A stretch of DNA of 64,000 nt from positions 682,001 through 746,000 of the forward strand of contig JAVHKY010000027.1 in assembly GCA_035079385.1 (NCBI GenBank), read 5' to 3'. Under the pieces are notes generated by a model. It saw only the letters and a program-made list of their open reading frames with translations, was not told the origin of the DNA and made no database searches. Position 1 is the first letter of the stretch. Each line of letters begins with the position of its first letter. A program made the position numbers and the translations under genes. Below are positions 45,280-57,996 of this stretch, piece by piece. Source of the DNA: Aspidiotus rigidus (Eukaryota > Arthropoda > Insecta > Hemiptera > Diaspididae).

Positions 45280-45980
45280 ATGTCGATTCCTTGAAACTTT
45301 AATTCCGAATTAAATTCCTAATAGCAAAACCAATTAGATCCGTAGAACATGTTCCCTGCATTCCACATGTAAATTCGTTAAGGAAGCCGTCGTTTTCAAA
45401 ATCTGTAGTTGGGTTAAGGTCCCTTGGACGCGAGACCCCCATAAAATCTCGAACCTAGAAAAGAGGGAAGGGGAGTTGGCTCGTATATTAGAAAAAAACA
45501 AGGTTTCCTTAACGAAGTAAACGAGGAACGACAGGAACTTGCTCTTTGAGTCAAATTGGTTTTGGTGTTGAGAACTCAAGGAAGCCTAGATCTAGTACAT
45601 ATATAGCTAATATGAAGGAGGTCTAGACCTGGTATAGGTTTAGTATACAATTAAGTATACTGCATGGAGCGCAAGAAGAGAGGAAGGAACCCTTGATGAC
45701 GTCATCGAAGACCTTGCCTATTTTAGAGAGACCTGGTATAAAGCTAGTATAAAAGAGGCTGAGACTTAGTAAAAGCATAGTATAAAATTAGTATACTGCA
45801 TGGAGAAAAGGACAGGAACGCCTGATGTCATCAGTGACCTTGACCTATTTCTTGGGGGTGACGTCACGATCTGATGACGTCATAGGTCAGTTTTTGCCGG
45901 ACAGTGCTTTTTCAAAAAACTTCCCATAGAACAGGTTTCCTGTTAAAACCTAGAAAACCTGCAAGTGACAAGTTGAATAC
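45280..45980. repeat. Dispersed foldback-type repeat with internal duplication
   Basis: Contains 'aacatgttccctgcattcc', 'gatgacgtcatc' and 'gaacaggtttcctgtt', shared with the inner arms at 16300-17500. A 140-bp unit with 'gacctggtata' and 'agtatactgcatggag' is present twice (45630-45700 and 45730-45810). Confidence 0.55.
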
Positions 45981-45989
45981 AGGAAGGGA

Positions 45990-47330
45990 ACTTGAAGAAA
46001 TATCGAGTTACAATGAAACATTTCTCATAGCTTCTGCTCTGCTGAACTCTTGATATATCTTAAAATGGAACTAAAATTGTATGAATTCGACGAAATTCTT
46101 ACGAATAAATCAACCCGCTAAGTTGAAAGTGACGTTGCTTTATGGATTTACCGTATATCATACACGTAGAGTATTTAAAATTCAGAAGGCTGATCGAGCG
46201 CCTTTCTCTCGCGTGTTAAGAATCAAAACTCTAAACGAATTATTCTGTACCTTACTCGCTCCGCAAATTAGATTGAATGGGAAGAAGGAAAAAGTTTGGA
46301 ACGTGATTCGCGTGCCTTTGCAATTATTACCGAAGTCAGCAGCATCAGCCTGGCTAACGTTTTAAGGGCGAGTCGATTTCGTATACGCGCTGCCTTTTAA
46401 ACGGAGAGCATTTTACCCGCTATTTTGTCAATAGACAGTTTTGCGACACCTCCCCGACTACTTTACCTTCTGCTGGTATCCTTCTTTCCTTCCTTCCTTC
46501 CTACCTTACCTAGAACAAACGTAGCAACGAACCTAAACTCGTGTACTCGATGAAGCGTGAAACATTCGAATCTGATAATCAGGCAATCGTTATAGTCCGT
46601 TCCACGAGTTTACCAACCAACCAACCCTTATAGTACTATAGGCATGCTAAATAATGTATACGAGCGAAAATACATACGTACACGATAATAATAATTATCG
46701 CATACGTGAGACGAAGGATGAGTCGAAAATAGATAAGGAAGCAGAAGGAAGACACTACAAAACATAGAGATGAAACTGCGGAATATCGTACATGCGTGAA
46801 ATACGCAATTTAAAATACGATTTTGCAAGAAGTATTCGTGATAACCCGAGGGAACGGGGATAATTTAAAGAAACGAGATTCTTTCTTCTCTTTCGTCAAT
46901 CTACCGAGAAGAACCAAACTTATTCCCAAGCTTATAATTTCATTATTTTCTTTAAATCGAGTTTTCATTGGCGCGAAAAAGATTTGTATTGCTCGATTAG
47001 ACGAGAAAGAAAATAGATTGAGGATAAAGAAAACAACGAGGGAATAACAAGCGTATGGTATTAGGGACATGAAGTCGGTGATGCTCCGACGATTCGTGCT
47101 ATCGTATCTCGAAAACTTGATTTTCTTCGATCTATTCCATTCCTATATATAGTCTCGGGAACTTTTCTGCGTTAAATTCGTTTCATTCAAAACGTTTCGA
47201 GTATCTTATATATGATTACTGAATAACTTAAGGTAGCGCTCTCATCCCTTCGATTGTGCTCACGTCCGACCAGTACTATCAACTGGCTATAGCTAAGAAT
47301 TTATATTTATTCTTTCGGGGTAAATTCCTC
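45990..47330. other. Low-copy noncoding stretch
   Basis: No recognised gene. Short CTTC repeat at 46480-46503. A minus-strand donor-like site (GCGA then GTAAGGTACAG) at about 46255 follows an open stretch containing NNCKGTRITFQTFSF, but the entry site is unclear. Confidence 0.3.
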
Positions 47331-47339
47331 GAAAAAACT

Positions 47340-48960
47340 TGACTTTACGTATTTAGGGGTTTAAACTAATTTTTGGCTTCAATCTTTGTAGACAAGGGAC
47401 TCGGAGAAGTTTTGAGCTTAAATCGCGATGCCATCAAGGGAACTGGAGAAATCTTTACCTCAATCCCTATAGAGGAGGGAATTGGAAAGGTTGTAGGCTC
47501 AGATTTTGACGTCATCTGAGAACTTGATGACAAAATGACTTCATTCAGTAACATCGATCGTAAAAAATTTAGCTCTTAATTGACGTAAGACACACTTGTG
47601 TCATCATTTTTATTCTATCCTTAGCTTGTGAAACCTATTTTTCGGCGAGGAACTTACGTTAGTGATAAATTCCTTTAAAAAACGCCCACGAACGGGTGAC
47701 CTTGACCTAAGTAACGATTTGGAAAAATTTCAAATAATAAATCGGGTAGGTTTCAAATTACGAACCGTATGAAAGAAGAGGATTTCCGGGAAAAGTTCGA
47801 CTCGAGAGAATTGATCAACATGACGGCCTTGAAACAATTTTGAGTCTGAACCTATTTAAACGATAGGGACGAATGAACTGGACCTAATAACGGATTAAAA
47901 AGCTTTACCTCGACTTAGAAGTACGGGAACGATTTGACCGACTTTATTTATTGGAGGGGCTTAGAAGAATTTTGAGTCAGAACCAAATTTGAGAAGGAAG
48001 ACTTGAGGAATGTATTTTCGAGACCCGATGAATCATGTCGACAGTCAAGGTGTCGAACGAATCGACCAAGAATCTACTTCTTTCAAAGTTTTGGTCGAAA
48101 TTGCGTCGATATAATGTAAAATCGACCTCACGTCGACGTCGGTATCAGGTCGACAATTGGCGACATTCATTTAACTTATTTGCCACACCAATCTCAGGTC
48201 AATTTCGAGTTGACTTCTCTAAATTTTTTGTCACTCTCCTTTGCGACAACTTCAATTCGATTTTTATGGTACTCTGGTAATGTGCGCTGGTCGACTTTTC
48301 GACGTGCATTAAGAACCGATATACAGTTACCGCTCGCAGCATCTTGTCTGTTGGGTGACTTCGCTCCTCGCAGAAAGAATGTGCAGTCACAGTTAGTGTA
48401 TTCAGTGAGGATCAACGAAAAGAACCTCAATTATGTTTGACCAATGCAGCAATGGTCGAATCGACGCAATGTCGACGTCGATTTTCGGTCGATACTTCTA
48501 AAGTCGACTTATTCTTGATCTTCATTCTGAAATACTATCAGAAAATTCCTTGAAATCTGCCACAGTCGACTTTTTATCAGCTTCTATGACAATTGCGCTG
48601 TAAGTGTATGTAAAACATTTCTTCCATGAAAAATTCAAGTCAACCCTTTTTGCTCTAAAATTTCAGGCGCATACAACTTTCATTCTTTCCAAGTTTATGT
48701 AAAAATTGATTTTTTTCAAAATTCAGTTCATCTCCCATATGCTCTTGTACAGCACTGTTGCCAGGTAAACCACTAATGTGGCCTTCTGTCCTTGTCGATC
48801 GTGAATCTGCGCAATCGTAACCTCGATTGCAGGTCTTTTGCCGATGAATGGCATACTATCGACTCAAAACCAAAGTCTTTTTCCAATCTACATCAATCTA
48901 TAATACCGAGTGTCGACTCAATTTCTATGTCGACGAAGAGTCGATGGTAAGAAGCAAGTT
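47340..48960. repeat. Mosaic repeat with GTCGAC-rich section
   Basis: 47340-48000 holds repeated 'ggga(c/a)t(c)gga(g/a)aa' and 'tttgagtc' words. 48030-48560 and 48780-48960 are rich in GTCGAC, CGACGTCG and GGTCGA, like the outer arms at 15520-15780 and 17530-17790. Interpreted as pieces of the same foldback family. Boundaries uncertain. Confidence 0.5.
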
Positions 48961-49439
48961 GTGGTTCCGGGGGTGGCAAAGGTTTAGACTTATTTTGAGA
49001 CTTGGACAAAATCCGGTGATGGAGTTGTATACACAGACGTGGATTTAGAAAATGATTTTGAGAGGGTAAATTAACGAAAAAAAAAAAAAAGTTAGAGGTC
49101 ATTGCAAACTTTGCAATTGCAGGGGAGTATCCGCAAGCTTCACGGGCCCGTGGAAAACAACTTCTCTTATTTTCGTTTTCTTGAAGTCCAAGTGAGTAGA
49201 CGTATTACGTCTCTATGGTGTACAAAAACGATTGGAATTGTTTTATAAAGTTTTGGTGAAAGGAGAACGTGAAGCTTGATTGAAGAAAAAAAGTTTATCC
49301 ATTGAAAAAAGTATTCCTGTAAGGCAGGCTTTAGCCGTGTGAAAGTGAATATTGATATGCTTAGCAATCAGTATTACCTGTACCATACTCCGCATATATA
49401 ATGAAATATTTGTTGCATGTTGTAAAAACATGGATCTCC

Positions 49440-49700
49440 TGAAGGCTCTCTCTGAACTTGACCTAGCCTAGAAAAATTTCCATAATCCAATCTGGACAAA
49501 TTTCTGTAATCTAGGCTAGACAAATTCTTCTAATTTAGGTTGATGACGTCATCCTCAAGTCCTGTTCCCAACGTTCCCAAATTTCTCCTCATATAAGTAC
49601 AGCTCGATAGTCGAAAATATTTCAAGTCTCTGGACATTTTCTCGAAAATGATGACGTCATCAAAGTCGAACGCGTGAACTTGAGCATAATATTCTAGTTA
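49440..49700. repeat. Dispersed repeat piece with two GATGACGTCATC sites
   Basis: 'gatgacgtcatc' occurs near 49542 and 49650. 'tacagctcgatagtcgaaaatatttcaagtc' matches the inner arms at 16440-16520. Confidence 0.55.
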
Positions 49701-50516
49701 ACAGTCAACGATATGATGTCAATTCTTTTTTCCCTCTACAGTGAGATAATTTTTTCCCTAAGGTATTATTCTATATACTCTATTTTTTGACCAATTTTCG
49801 ACCAAAGGTTATCGTGGCTATCATAAGATTTGTCTCTGGAAATCTGAGGTAAGGATTTAAGAAAAGTCAGAAGAAAGAAACCTACTAGTACTTTATAAAA
49901 AAACGAGGGTAACCCGCTTCGCTCCCCTCGCTTGAGGATTCAGCGGTCTAACCAAGTGCATTTTATGCCGAACGGAAGATGAAAAGCAAGTATTGCACCA
50001 AGTACAGACGGAAGCATTGGAGAGAAAATTGAAAAGTATTTCTTTAAATACTGAAGATGATCTTCGCTGGAAGCTCGTTTATCGAATCTCTCAGTTACTG
50101 ACGATGCCTTGACAGCGGTGTAGCATACGAAATTATACATCATTTGAATTGTCTTCTAGTTCAAGATGGACGAACTATAGAAAATTTCTTGGAACCAGGA
50201 GAAGATCGTGATGAAAATATAATAAAATTGATTTCTACTCAAGAAATGATTCACTTATCATCGCAGAGTTGAGCATACCAGATGAGAAATTTTGAATATG
50301 AATGAAGTCAACGCCTTATTCATTAATACGTATCTTTCATGAGAACGGTTACAAAAGTTTTTGTTTGAGTAAAAACTTGAACATAGATTTTAGCAAATCA
50401 AATTTGCACAATGTGCCGGAAATGGTCATCCTAAAAAGGACAAAAGATCCCACAATTTCCAAATACAAAAAGCACAATAGTTGAAATTATTGAGTTACCT
50501 TCTTAACTGAAAGCAG

Positions 50517-50860
50517 ATGGGAAAAAAATTGGGGAAGGAGGAAGAGGAGGAAAGGGGGTGTGTCAACATGGACCCTACGAGTCGAATTTTTTTTCGAGGC
50601 CCCTCCTATCGTATATAGCTTAGAGGTCGAAATTTTTTTCCAAGTCGCTTTCCTATCATAGAGAGTCAAAATTTTTCTAAGAGTTCTCCTCTCCGTGACG
50701 TCATCAACCTTGGACCACTCGCGCTCGCGGCTCGCGGACGGAAAATTCCTGAAAGTACCCCCAACAAAAGGGATAGCAGGTACCCCGCTAAAAAAATTGG
50801 GGAAGGGGTTGGGGAAGGAGGAAGAGGAGGAGAGGATGTGTCAACATGGACGCTGTAGTA
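50517..50860. repeat. Foldback-type piece between long direct repeats
   Basis: 'aaaaaaattggggaaggagg' with 'aagaggagg' and 'gtgtcaacatggac' stands at 50522-50575 and again at 50797-50853. Between them lies a piece of the repeat family with 'gaggtcgaaatttttttccaagtc' and 'gtgacgtcatcaacc', ending 'agcaggtaccccgct'. Confidence 0.6.
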
Positions 50861-50869
50861 GTAAAATTT

Positions 50870-52360
50870 AATTCTGAATACTTCACATAATTAGGACGAA
50901 TTTTTCTTGTATTATCTATAATTTTTGCTATAAAGACAAATAATCAAAATTTGATGTATTTTCGGAACACGCTTTCCAAATTGGCGCCTCAGGGATTGCT
51001 TTGACTTTTTAATGATAGGTAAAAACATGGAAGAGTCTCGAAGGAACGACTTTTATCTGAAACATTTTGTTGTAAAACTCATAGGAGAGAAGATACACGC
51101 AATTTTATGATAGGGGGAATGATCCACACGAGGGGAAAGGGCTAAAAAATTGCACCCAAGCCTAATTGGTTCTAAACACGTTCTAGATTGGGAACCATTC
51201 ATTAAAATGCTTCTAAGATGCCGGTCGCGGAGATTCGGGAATTTCACTACACCATTATTTTCGATTCATTTGTTAAATCTAATTTCCCATTTTCCGGGGT
51301 CTATACAACACTTGCATTACAACTATTTACTGCGGCACCGACTGAAAAAAGATTCGTAAAGATTATTCGAGTTATCTGCCCATGTCATGGTCGAATTTGA
51401 AAAAAACCCTTACAGTCAAAAAGAGAGTGCACATTCAAATTAAGCGTTAGATATGATATCGTCGCGTCTTACTGGTTAAGTACTTTTTCATTGTATTTTC
51501 CGCATGTAAAGTAATAATCGCATATTTCGCAGAATTTTCTCGGTTGTTGTAAATTCAAGAGCTCGAGTGTATGGAATAACGTTAAGCTACTTTTCGTGTA
51601 ATTTTATCCGACGAGTTTACATTCACTCTTATTTTGCAGGTGCAGCGGCGGATTCCGTCGCGTCGTTACAATTACAACATTTCTAAGTGGGCTTTTAGAG
51701 ATACGAGTGCGGGAGTCGGGTGGAGGATTTAATAAGAATGAGTCGTACATTGAATTATTCCTGGCGTCATACTCACAGTATAATTCACGATTACGTATTT
51801 ACAGTCTAGAATTTTATACAAAAGGCTATTTCGGAAAAGGTTCTTTTTTCTCTTATCTGGCTCTAATGCGTCCTCACAGACTTAGGAAATTATCCCCGCT
51901 TTCATCAACATTGAATATCTTAAATTCGCGCAACCATCAGCAACTACAGGGGAGGGAAAATTGAAGCATTTTTCTGACCAGAAAATGAAAAATTGTGGAT
52001 GAAGAAAAAAGAATAGTGTCGACGCACCAGGAGGCCAAACTTTCGCGGAGAATTAATTACACGCGGTGAAAGTTGAACTTTTTCTCGTTTATATGTTATT
52101 TAATTATCTTTATCGTTACACTTCGAGTAGCTTGTCCGCGTGTTCTTTTTCAGCCTCCTCTCACATGAGTCGAAACGCGCCGCCTGCCCCGTTTTTCCGT
52201 GTTTGTGATCTTGATTGATGCATTCTACGATGCTTCAACTTTCCCTAACCGATTTTCTCTACTAATGAACCATTCGTAGCGAAGTCTTTTTTTTTTTTCT
52301 CTCTTCTTTTATCGTATATAGCCGCTATATACAGTAACCCACCTCCGAGTATTTTTCACC
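50870..52360. other. Low-copy noncoding stretch
   Basis: No gene recognised. A good plus-strand acceptor at about 51639 (attcactcttattttgcag) is followed by a 15-codon open frame (AAADSVASLQLQHF and stop). Without a partner exon it is not called. Confidence 0.3.
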
Positions 52361-52364
52361 TTAC

Positions 52365-52498
52365 ACATACCGCACGCGAAAAAAGACAGTATCGCAGATA
52401 TAATCAAAAAGAAGAAGAAACAAAGGCATGATAAATGGTAGAAGCGTGTCCCAGATGATTGGTAGCGAAACTCGCTTGTAATATACGCGATAATATTT
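52365..52498 (-). CDS. Candidate exon encoding a membrane segment
   Basis: On the minus strand the tract 'ctttcttttttaatctgtaaaag' gives an acceptor, and 134 bases later 'GTATGT then GTAAGG' gives a donor. Entering in phase 2, as required by the exit of the exon at 56606-56658, it reads NIIAYITSEFRYQSSGTRFY then HLSCLCFFFFLIISAILSFF and ACGM, a likely transmembrane helix after a short polar part, leaving in phase 1. A second frame (phase 0) is also open and hydrophobic, which weakens the case because T-rich DNA readily yields such peptides. If joined, the protein would be a cytoplasmic N-terminal part followed by one membrane span. Confidence 0.3.
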
Positions 52499-53049
52499 CT
52501 TTTACAGATTAAAAAAGAAAGGTATAGCACATGTGCGGTGTGTATCATCGTATGACAAGGACTATTTAGGGAATCGCAATAACCGCAGTATGGTTTCGTT
52601 ACCTATAGCACTTGAATTGCTGGCAGATGTTACCATATTCTTTTTCCATAGATGAAATAAAAATCTGTGGTTCCGAGTTATTATTTTGCGGAAAGATCAG
52701 TCCTCCCAACGATTGAAGTGAAAGATTATTCCTCTTCGAACGAAAAGTATAGAAGCATATTATTATTATTTGGAGTTCGGGCCTGAATCACAATTTGTAA
52801 CCATTCATACGCTGCTTCAACTTGTGATGTTTCCGATGGTTAACTTTATCACGAGAAAGATCATATACGTCGTCGAAAGACTGAAATAGGGTTGGGTAGG
52901 GCACACATGACGACACCAGAACGAAAAATATGAACACACTGATTAAAGAACTGGTATCTAGGAAAAGGGAGGAAAAAAAAGGCGACTAGAGATAAGTTAG
53001 GTAGGTATTTGGCGGGATACAAAGTCTACTCGCGAGATAGTTCTCAACG

Positions 53050-53950
53050 GCGTGAATAAAGCAGGTTACAGACGCTTCCCGGCGTCCTCATCAATGGTCA
53101 ATTTCTTCACCCGCTGCTTTGTTAGCCTTCAAACACCGCTTTCTCACTATTCCTCTTTCTCCGCATCGAAAAAATGAATAATTCATCTCGCTCGTCTCAA
53201 TAATCTTCCTCTCAACATCGATAAACTCACTTCTCGTAAATCTCTTTAAGGAGCTATGTCATTCAATCATTCTTCCTTACGAGCTGATCCTACCCGTCGT
53301 GTGCGTTGGATTCGCCTTCCTTTCTTAAGCCCTTTTTCTTATAAAATAGGCATAATACTCGGAACTTTCGATTACCGGTGCTTTTTCTACTCAATCCTCA
53401 CTTTAGGCCATCTATCCCCTCTTAAAGATAAACTCTCCCCCGAGGGTTGTCGCAGAGTCTATCAAGCAAGTTGTACCACTCCTGGTTGCTCCGCTTTCTA
53501 CATCGGGCAAACAGGTCGCTCTCTCAAAGATCGTTCTGCTGACCATCGTAATGCTTTCCATCGCCTGGAGCCTGAAAAATGCGCCCTCGCAAAATATTGT
53601 ATCGAAAGTGATCACGACTTTAATTCCATCAAGTTCGAATTGATCCATAAAGCCACCAAAGGTCGTCTTTTAAATCGCAGAGAAAAAGTTATGAAAATCT
53701 TGTGTCTTCTTCTGTTTTTAGCGAATCTCTCTTGAATGCTACTCGTTTTGTTTAACGAATCCTTTCATTTTCAAGTTTTACAATGATTCATCTGTCGATA
53801 ACGTCATTCATTCCGAACGTCCTTCTTCATCGTCCGCGCACGTTAAATTTATTGCCTTGTACGTTACTACTTGTTGATGTGTTGCCTTGTCGACACGAAA
53901 TCGGTCTTTATGAAGAAGCCCTCTAACTCATGGAAATAAACACAATACTA
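53050..53950 (+). pseudogene. Penelope-like element 3' part with GIY-YIG nuclease
   Basis: The open frame 53256-53735 (160 codons) contains WIRLPFLSPFSYKIGIILGT and HLSPLKDKLSPEGCRRVYQA, then SCTTPGCSAFYIGQTGRSLK and DRSADHRNAFH. VYQ, FYIG and GR are the GIY-YIG signature, and the later LLNRREKVMKI stretch holds a candidate metal-binding glutamate. The part before (53050-53250) has thumb-like pieces in other frames. The RT core is missing (5' truncation). After the frame comes 'aaatcggtctttatgaagaa' and AATAAA-like words, probably the element's 3' end. The nuclease domain is the least decayed one in the window but has no intact element around it. Confidence 0.75.
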
Positions 53951-55254
53951 AATAAACTGATTTTGATTAGACGTTCGACCTTCCGGAGAAAAAGATCTGA
54001 GAACTTGAGGGATTCATGAAAACACAATTTCCCACCGATTCATGGAACTAATTTATCTCATAACACTCCTAGATTATTTATCCTCTTTTTTATTCACAAC
54101 AATTATAGTGTTGGCAAAACTCAGAATGAAGGAATTCTCTTAAATTCTGACACGTTGAACTTTTTTGAATGATTTTTTGTAACAATATCTCGTTCTTTTT
54201 CACTCTTCGTTCTCTACGGTACGAAAATTTAACAAACGCAAAAACCAGCTTTAACAAAATGAATTACACAAATGAAGATGTGAAACTTTGAAAATTTGCG
54301 TAAGGACACTTCGCGGTTCACGGAAAAGCTAACGGGCGTAGCTGTTGCATAAAATAAAGGGATACTTGTGAGATCGGAAACTGAATTCTGGAAAACAGAT
54401 TTCGCACGCATTGAAATAATACCATTCGGAGAATGAAAAAAAAGAAGCGAAAAAAAAAAAACGGGCATCGACATCGGCCGAGAACGCTCAGAATCGTCTT
54501 CACAGTTTCTATCCGTCTCCCGTGGGCATTACGCGAGTATTACTAGTCTAAAGCTCTTCGGCTAAATTTATTTTCTCGGAAGCTCCGGCATGATTGCGTG
54601 CTTAGCGTGCTATAAGAAGAGAAAGCGTACCGATTTTCACGGCACAGGACCATAGAGACGAGACACGACGGAGGGAACGAATAAAATGAAACACGGGATG
54701 CGGGTAAACGCCGAAGAAAAACAAAAAATACAGATTATACACTGTTCTGTCCCCAAACAGTTGCAAGGTAAGACACCCAACGTAGTATTCTGTTCCATTT
54801 TTCTATCCTCTCGACAACTTGAAATTCGTTTTTAAGTAAGTTACTGCATTCACCTCTAGTCCGCGGAAAAGTAGTCGAGAGTGTTGAAATCTTTTTAGAA
54901 TATTTCCTCCGGGTATTGACCAAGTGTGATGTGTCGTTCATTTTGCCCTATCAAATGTCGTTCCACCTTTCTTGTTCGAGGAGTTGAGCAAGATAGGGTT
55001 TTGGACTAAAGTTGATGCTAATCTGTTATAAATACGGAAACTTCATGGTAAGGGTCCCTCTACACTCCTTCTTTCTTAGAAACTATATTTTCCTGAGACC
55101 GCAAGCACCAACCCCGAGAATAAACTCTCAATACTGTACTCTCCAGTGCTGGCAACAATATAAGATCAACTCGGAAGCGTAGTCCCGATCGTGAAATATC
55201 TATTGCACTATATACAAATAATCGTCAACCATTTCCCAAATACATCGTGGACCA

Positions 55255-55975
55255 GAGCTAATGCCGATTCAATAACAAGTTCTACTGACAAGAAAAAAGA
55301 CTAGCGTTGGGATCATCGCTGTGGCGGAAATATTCGTGAATCACGTGGAAAATAAGATATTGGAAGGCGAAAAGTTCAGAAACTCAATCAAACACTGAGC
55401 TAGAGGTAAACGATATTCTAATTGTGTGGTAGAGACAAGTGGACCAAATGAGATGAGTGAAAACGTCAAAATAGAGCGCAAGAGCAACGAAACCAAGAAA
55501 TTATTTGGACCTAACACTCATCCTGGTAATCAAAATCGACACGAAGCCAAATCACACTGATAACATCAACCCAAACGACTCGCACCACCATCTCAAGCAC
55601 AAATTAGCGGCGATTCAGAACTACTGCTGCGCTGAGCCATTTCGATCTTGAAGAACGATAAAGAGAAGAGAAAAGAAATCGAGATAGAAGAGCAAATCGC
55701 AGTAGCCATCGGCTATTCTAGATGCGTGGTTGAAATCAAAGAAGGAAACCTATGACAGCACAGCGAGGAAGCACTCCAGATCAATACCATGATATGATGA
55801 AGAGTGTTTAGTGGTCATGATGTGAATATGGGCATTCATAGCAACTCTCTCGTGATGAAGAAAATAAGCGATGACCAGGCGGAGTAAAAGAGAAAGGGAA
55901 ACTTGAGCGGAGTGTACAAGCTGAGTTGCGAGCAGCGCGAAAGCAAGAGACTGCGACTGTTTACAAACCACTTCT
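55255..55975 (+). pseudogene. Penelope-like element fragment, relative of 43803-44980
   Basis: Base-level similarity to 44160-44980: 'ttcaatgacaagtttt' versus 'ttcaataacaagttct', 'gtggaaaacaagatattg' in both, and 'ctcaagcacaaattagcggcgatt' versus the same region there. VDDILIV has become VNDILIV. The nuclease start 'ggagtgtacaagctgagttgcgag' is still visible at 55914. Many shifts and stops. Inactive. Confidence 0.7.
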
Positions 55976-56605
55976 AATAATAAAACTTGGGATAGAATTT
56001 TCTGGTTTTTAAAATAAATCTAATATTCCTGAGTTACTTAGTCGTAATCTAGAGTGTACTGAGCGAGCGAACGAAAGTTAACCGAAGTGACGAGTTAGAG
56101 TGGGAAACTTTTTCATTCCTATAAGATTTAACATACTGTATGAAACGTAGACGCGCAAATCTTCCTCAAAATAAATAATTGTTGCCCATTTTTTTTTTTT
56201 TTTCGCTGCAAAGTACACTAACGGATCTTTCTCGTTTTCCAGCACACAAAACAACGCGCGACGTGTCAAGAAAAGAAGTGGAAATGTTGAACTTTCAGAG
56301 CGGCGGGATTGCTGCTGTTGATTCGGAGCTAAACTCCTATATATACTGGTTATAAAGAATGCGAAAAACACCCGGTTAACTTTTCTAAATAAGTAGAAAA
56401 AATACAACAAAAAGTTTTGTTAGCTTTTTGAAAGTGAAATGATTACCAAAAGTTTTCCTTTCTTCATGTACTACTTTGAGAACTTAGAATACCGAATGAT
56501 TGTCCTCATAAGAGAAGGAAAAGTCAAATTACTTTTTCTTCTCCTTTCTAAATGTAGGTATCGGTGCGAAAGCAACTGCGTTCCTCTTTCAGAAATCTCA
56601 CTTAC

Positions 56606-56658
56606 CGTTGCTCGGTAAGTAGTTTTTCCTTTCTTTTCTCTAACAATGGCATTTGCGC
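56606..56658 (-). CDS. Internal exon B of an unidentified minus-strand gene
   Basis: A long pyrimidine run and acceptor (ttttttttttctacctgtgtag) precede 53 bases that end at a strong donor (CAACG then GTAAGTGAG). Entering in phase 0, it reads AQMPLLEKRKEKLLTEQ and leaves in phase 2. A second frame (ANAIVREKKGKTTYRAT) is also open, but phase 0 is the one demanded by exon A at 56880-56941, 221 bases upstream. The peptide is basic and probably helical, with a PLLEKRKEK run. I do not recognise the protein. Confidence 0.55.
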
Positions 56659-56879
56659 CTACACAGGTAGAAAAAAAAAAGAAAAATAGAAATGGAAATA
56701 AAACGATCAATTCGACGAAGGCGCCGCGTAATGAGGTGGTCTTAACGATCGAATACGCGAGTACATTTGTGAACTCAATTTTTTATTGCTAATGGTGTGC
56801 ATGTTTTTTCGTTGTTTAACATCCGTGTATTGTACGTTGCTTCTATGGTAATTAAATTTTCCTAGGTGGATTAACTTAC

Positions 56880-56941
56880 CGGTTTTGTTCCGTCGTACAG
56901 TGTCCCACCGTATTCTATTTTCTCGATATCTTGCGCCAAAC
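56880..56941 (-). CDS. Internal exon A of an unidentified minus-strand gene
   Basis: The acceptor 'atcctttatcgttgcag' and the donor 'CCG then GTAAGTTAA' are both close to consensus. The 62-base exon enters in phase 1 and leaves in phase 0, with the coding frame LAQDIEKIEYGGTLYDGTKP. A shadow frame (FGARYRENRIRWDTVRRNKT) is also open, but only the first frame leaves in phase 0, the entry phase of the well-supported frame of exon B. With exon B the product reads through a soluble, charged stretch containing GGTLYDGTKPAQMPLLEKRK. No family is recognised. The exon before it was not found between here and 64000. Confidence 0.6.
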
Positions 56942-57996
56942 CTGCAACGATAAAGGATATACAAATGTAACGAATATTGGTAGCAGAATACGAGCTTCTG
57001 CGGTAGTGTTTCATCTCTCTTTCTGGCACTCCTTCTCTTTGTTTATGACTAACATCATCTCTCGAACGCGCATAAAAATGTTATAATACTGTATAAAATC
57101 AAATGAAAAGAATATGTTCGACATTATTTAACATAATGTCATAAACTCTCAACGATGGCGACAAGAGATGAGGAACAAAAAAAAAAAAAAAAACGCCTAT
57201 ATTACTTCGCGAAAGAAGGAATAAATCGAACGCGTACGTGCGCGCCTGAATGTGGCTCATATTTATGCTTAGCACACGGAGAAGTAGACTGCATCTGTGC
57301 TAATAAAATTGTATACTCGTTTTGCCGTATTTTTGTAGGGCGTACGTACCCTCCCGCTCCGTCGTACCAAGCCGTTCGTGTAGGTACGAGAAGGTAGAGT
57401 GTACTATTGTTTGATCTTCTGACGTAGAAGCGAAAGAAGATATTTGGATCATTTTACTTCGCTCGAAGCGGAACGTCGAAAAATTAATTTTCCGTACAAG
57501 TCGTCTAGAATAGTACTAATATACACATAGGATATACGTGCACAATAACCACACATGGAGTCATTTCTAAGTTGCGGTCAAAGCATTTTCCCAAAGTGGA
57601 CAGAATGTTTTCTAGGTAATCCAATTTTGTAAAGAGTCAATATTCTAGACTGTGTCGTTTCTGCGCGGTTATGAGAGCAAAAATTACGTTTTCCACTATC
57701 TTCAAGACTCCATGGACGTTGTCAATTACAATGCCACATTATTTCGTACCTGATAACATTCAGTTCGGGTTCAAGTTTTGTCCGGTTTTTAAATTGTGAA
57801 TACTTGGTTCATAAATATGTGCGGTGCATCAGTGGTTTAATACCGGACAGGATCTTTTGCTGTATGATAAGATATACTTGAAAAGAGTAAAGAAACAGTT
57901 ACGCAGACAGAGCGCTTCCTGCTAAACAGCCATTCTCGAGGTATAGAAAGCGACTGAACCCAATACCAACAAGAACAATTAACATCGAAAAGGTCA

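Noticed and set aside
49946..50270. Interrupted frame with CILCRTEDEKQVLHQVQTEA
   Set aside because: It may be a remnant of a zinc-binding transposon-related protein, but the similarity is from memory of a loosely defined family and the frame is broken. Too weak to annotate.
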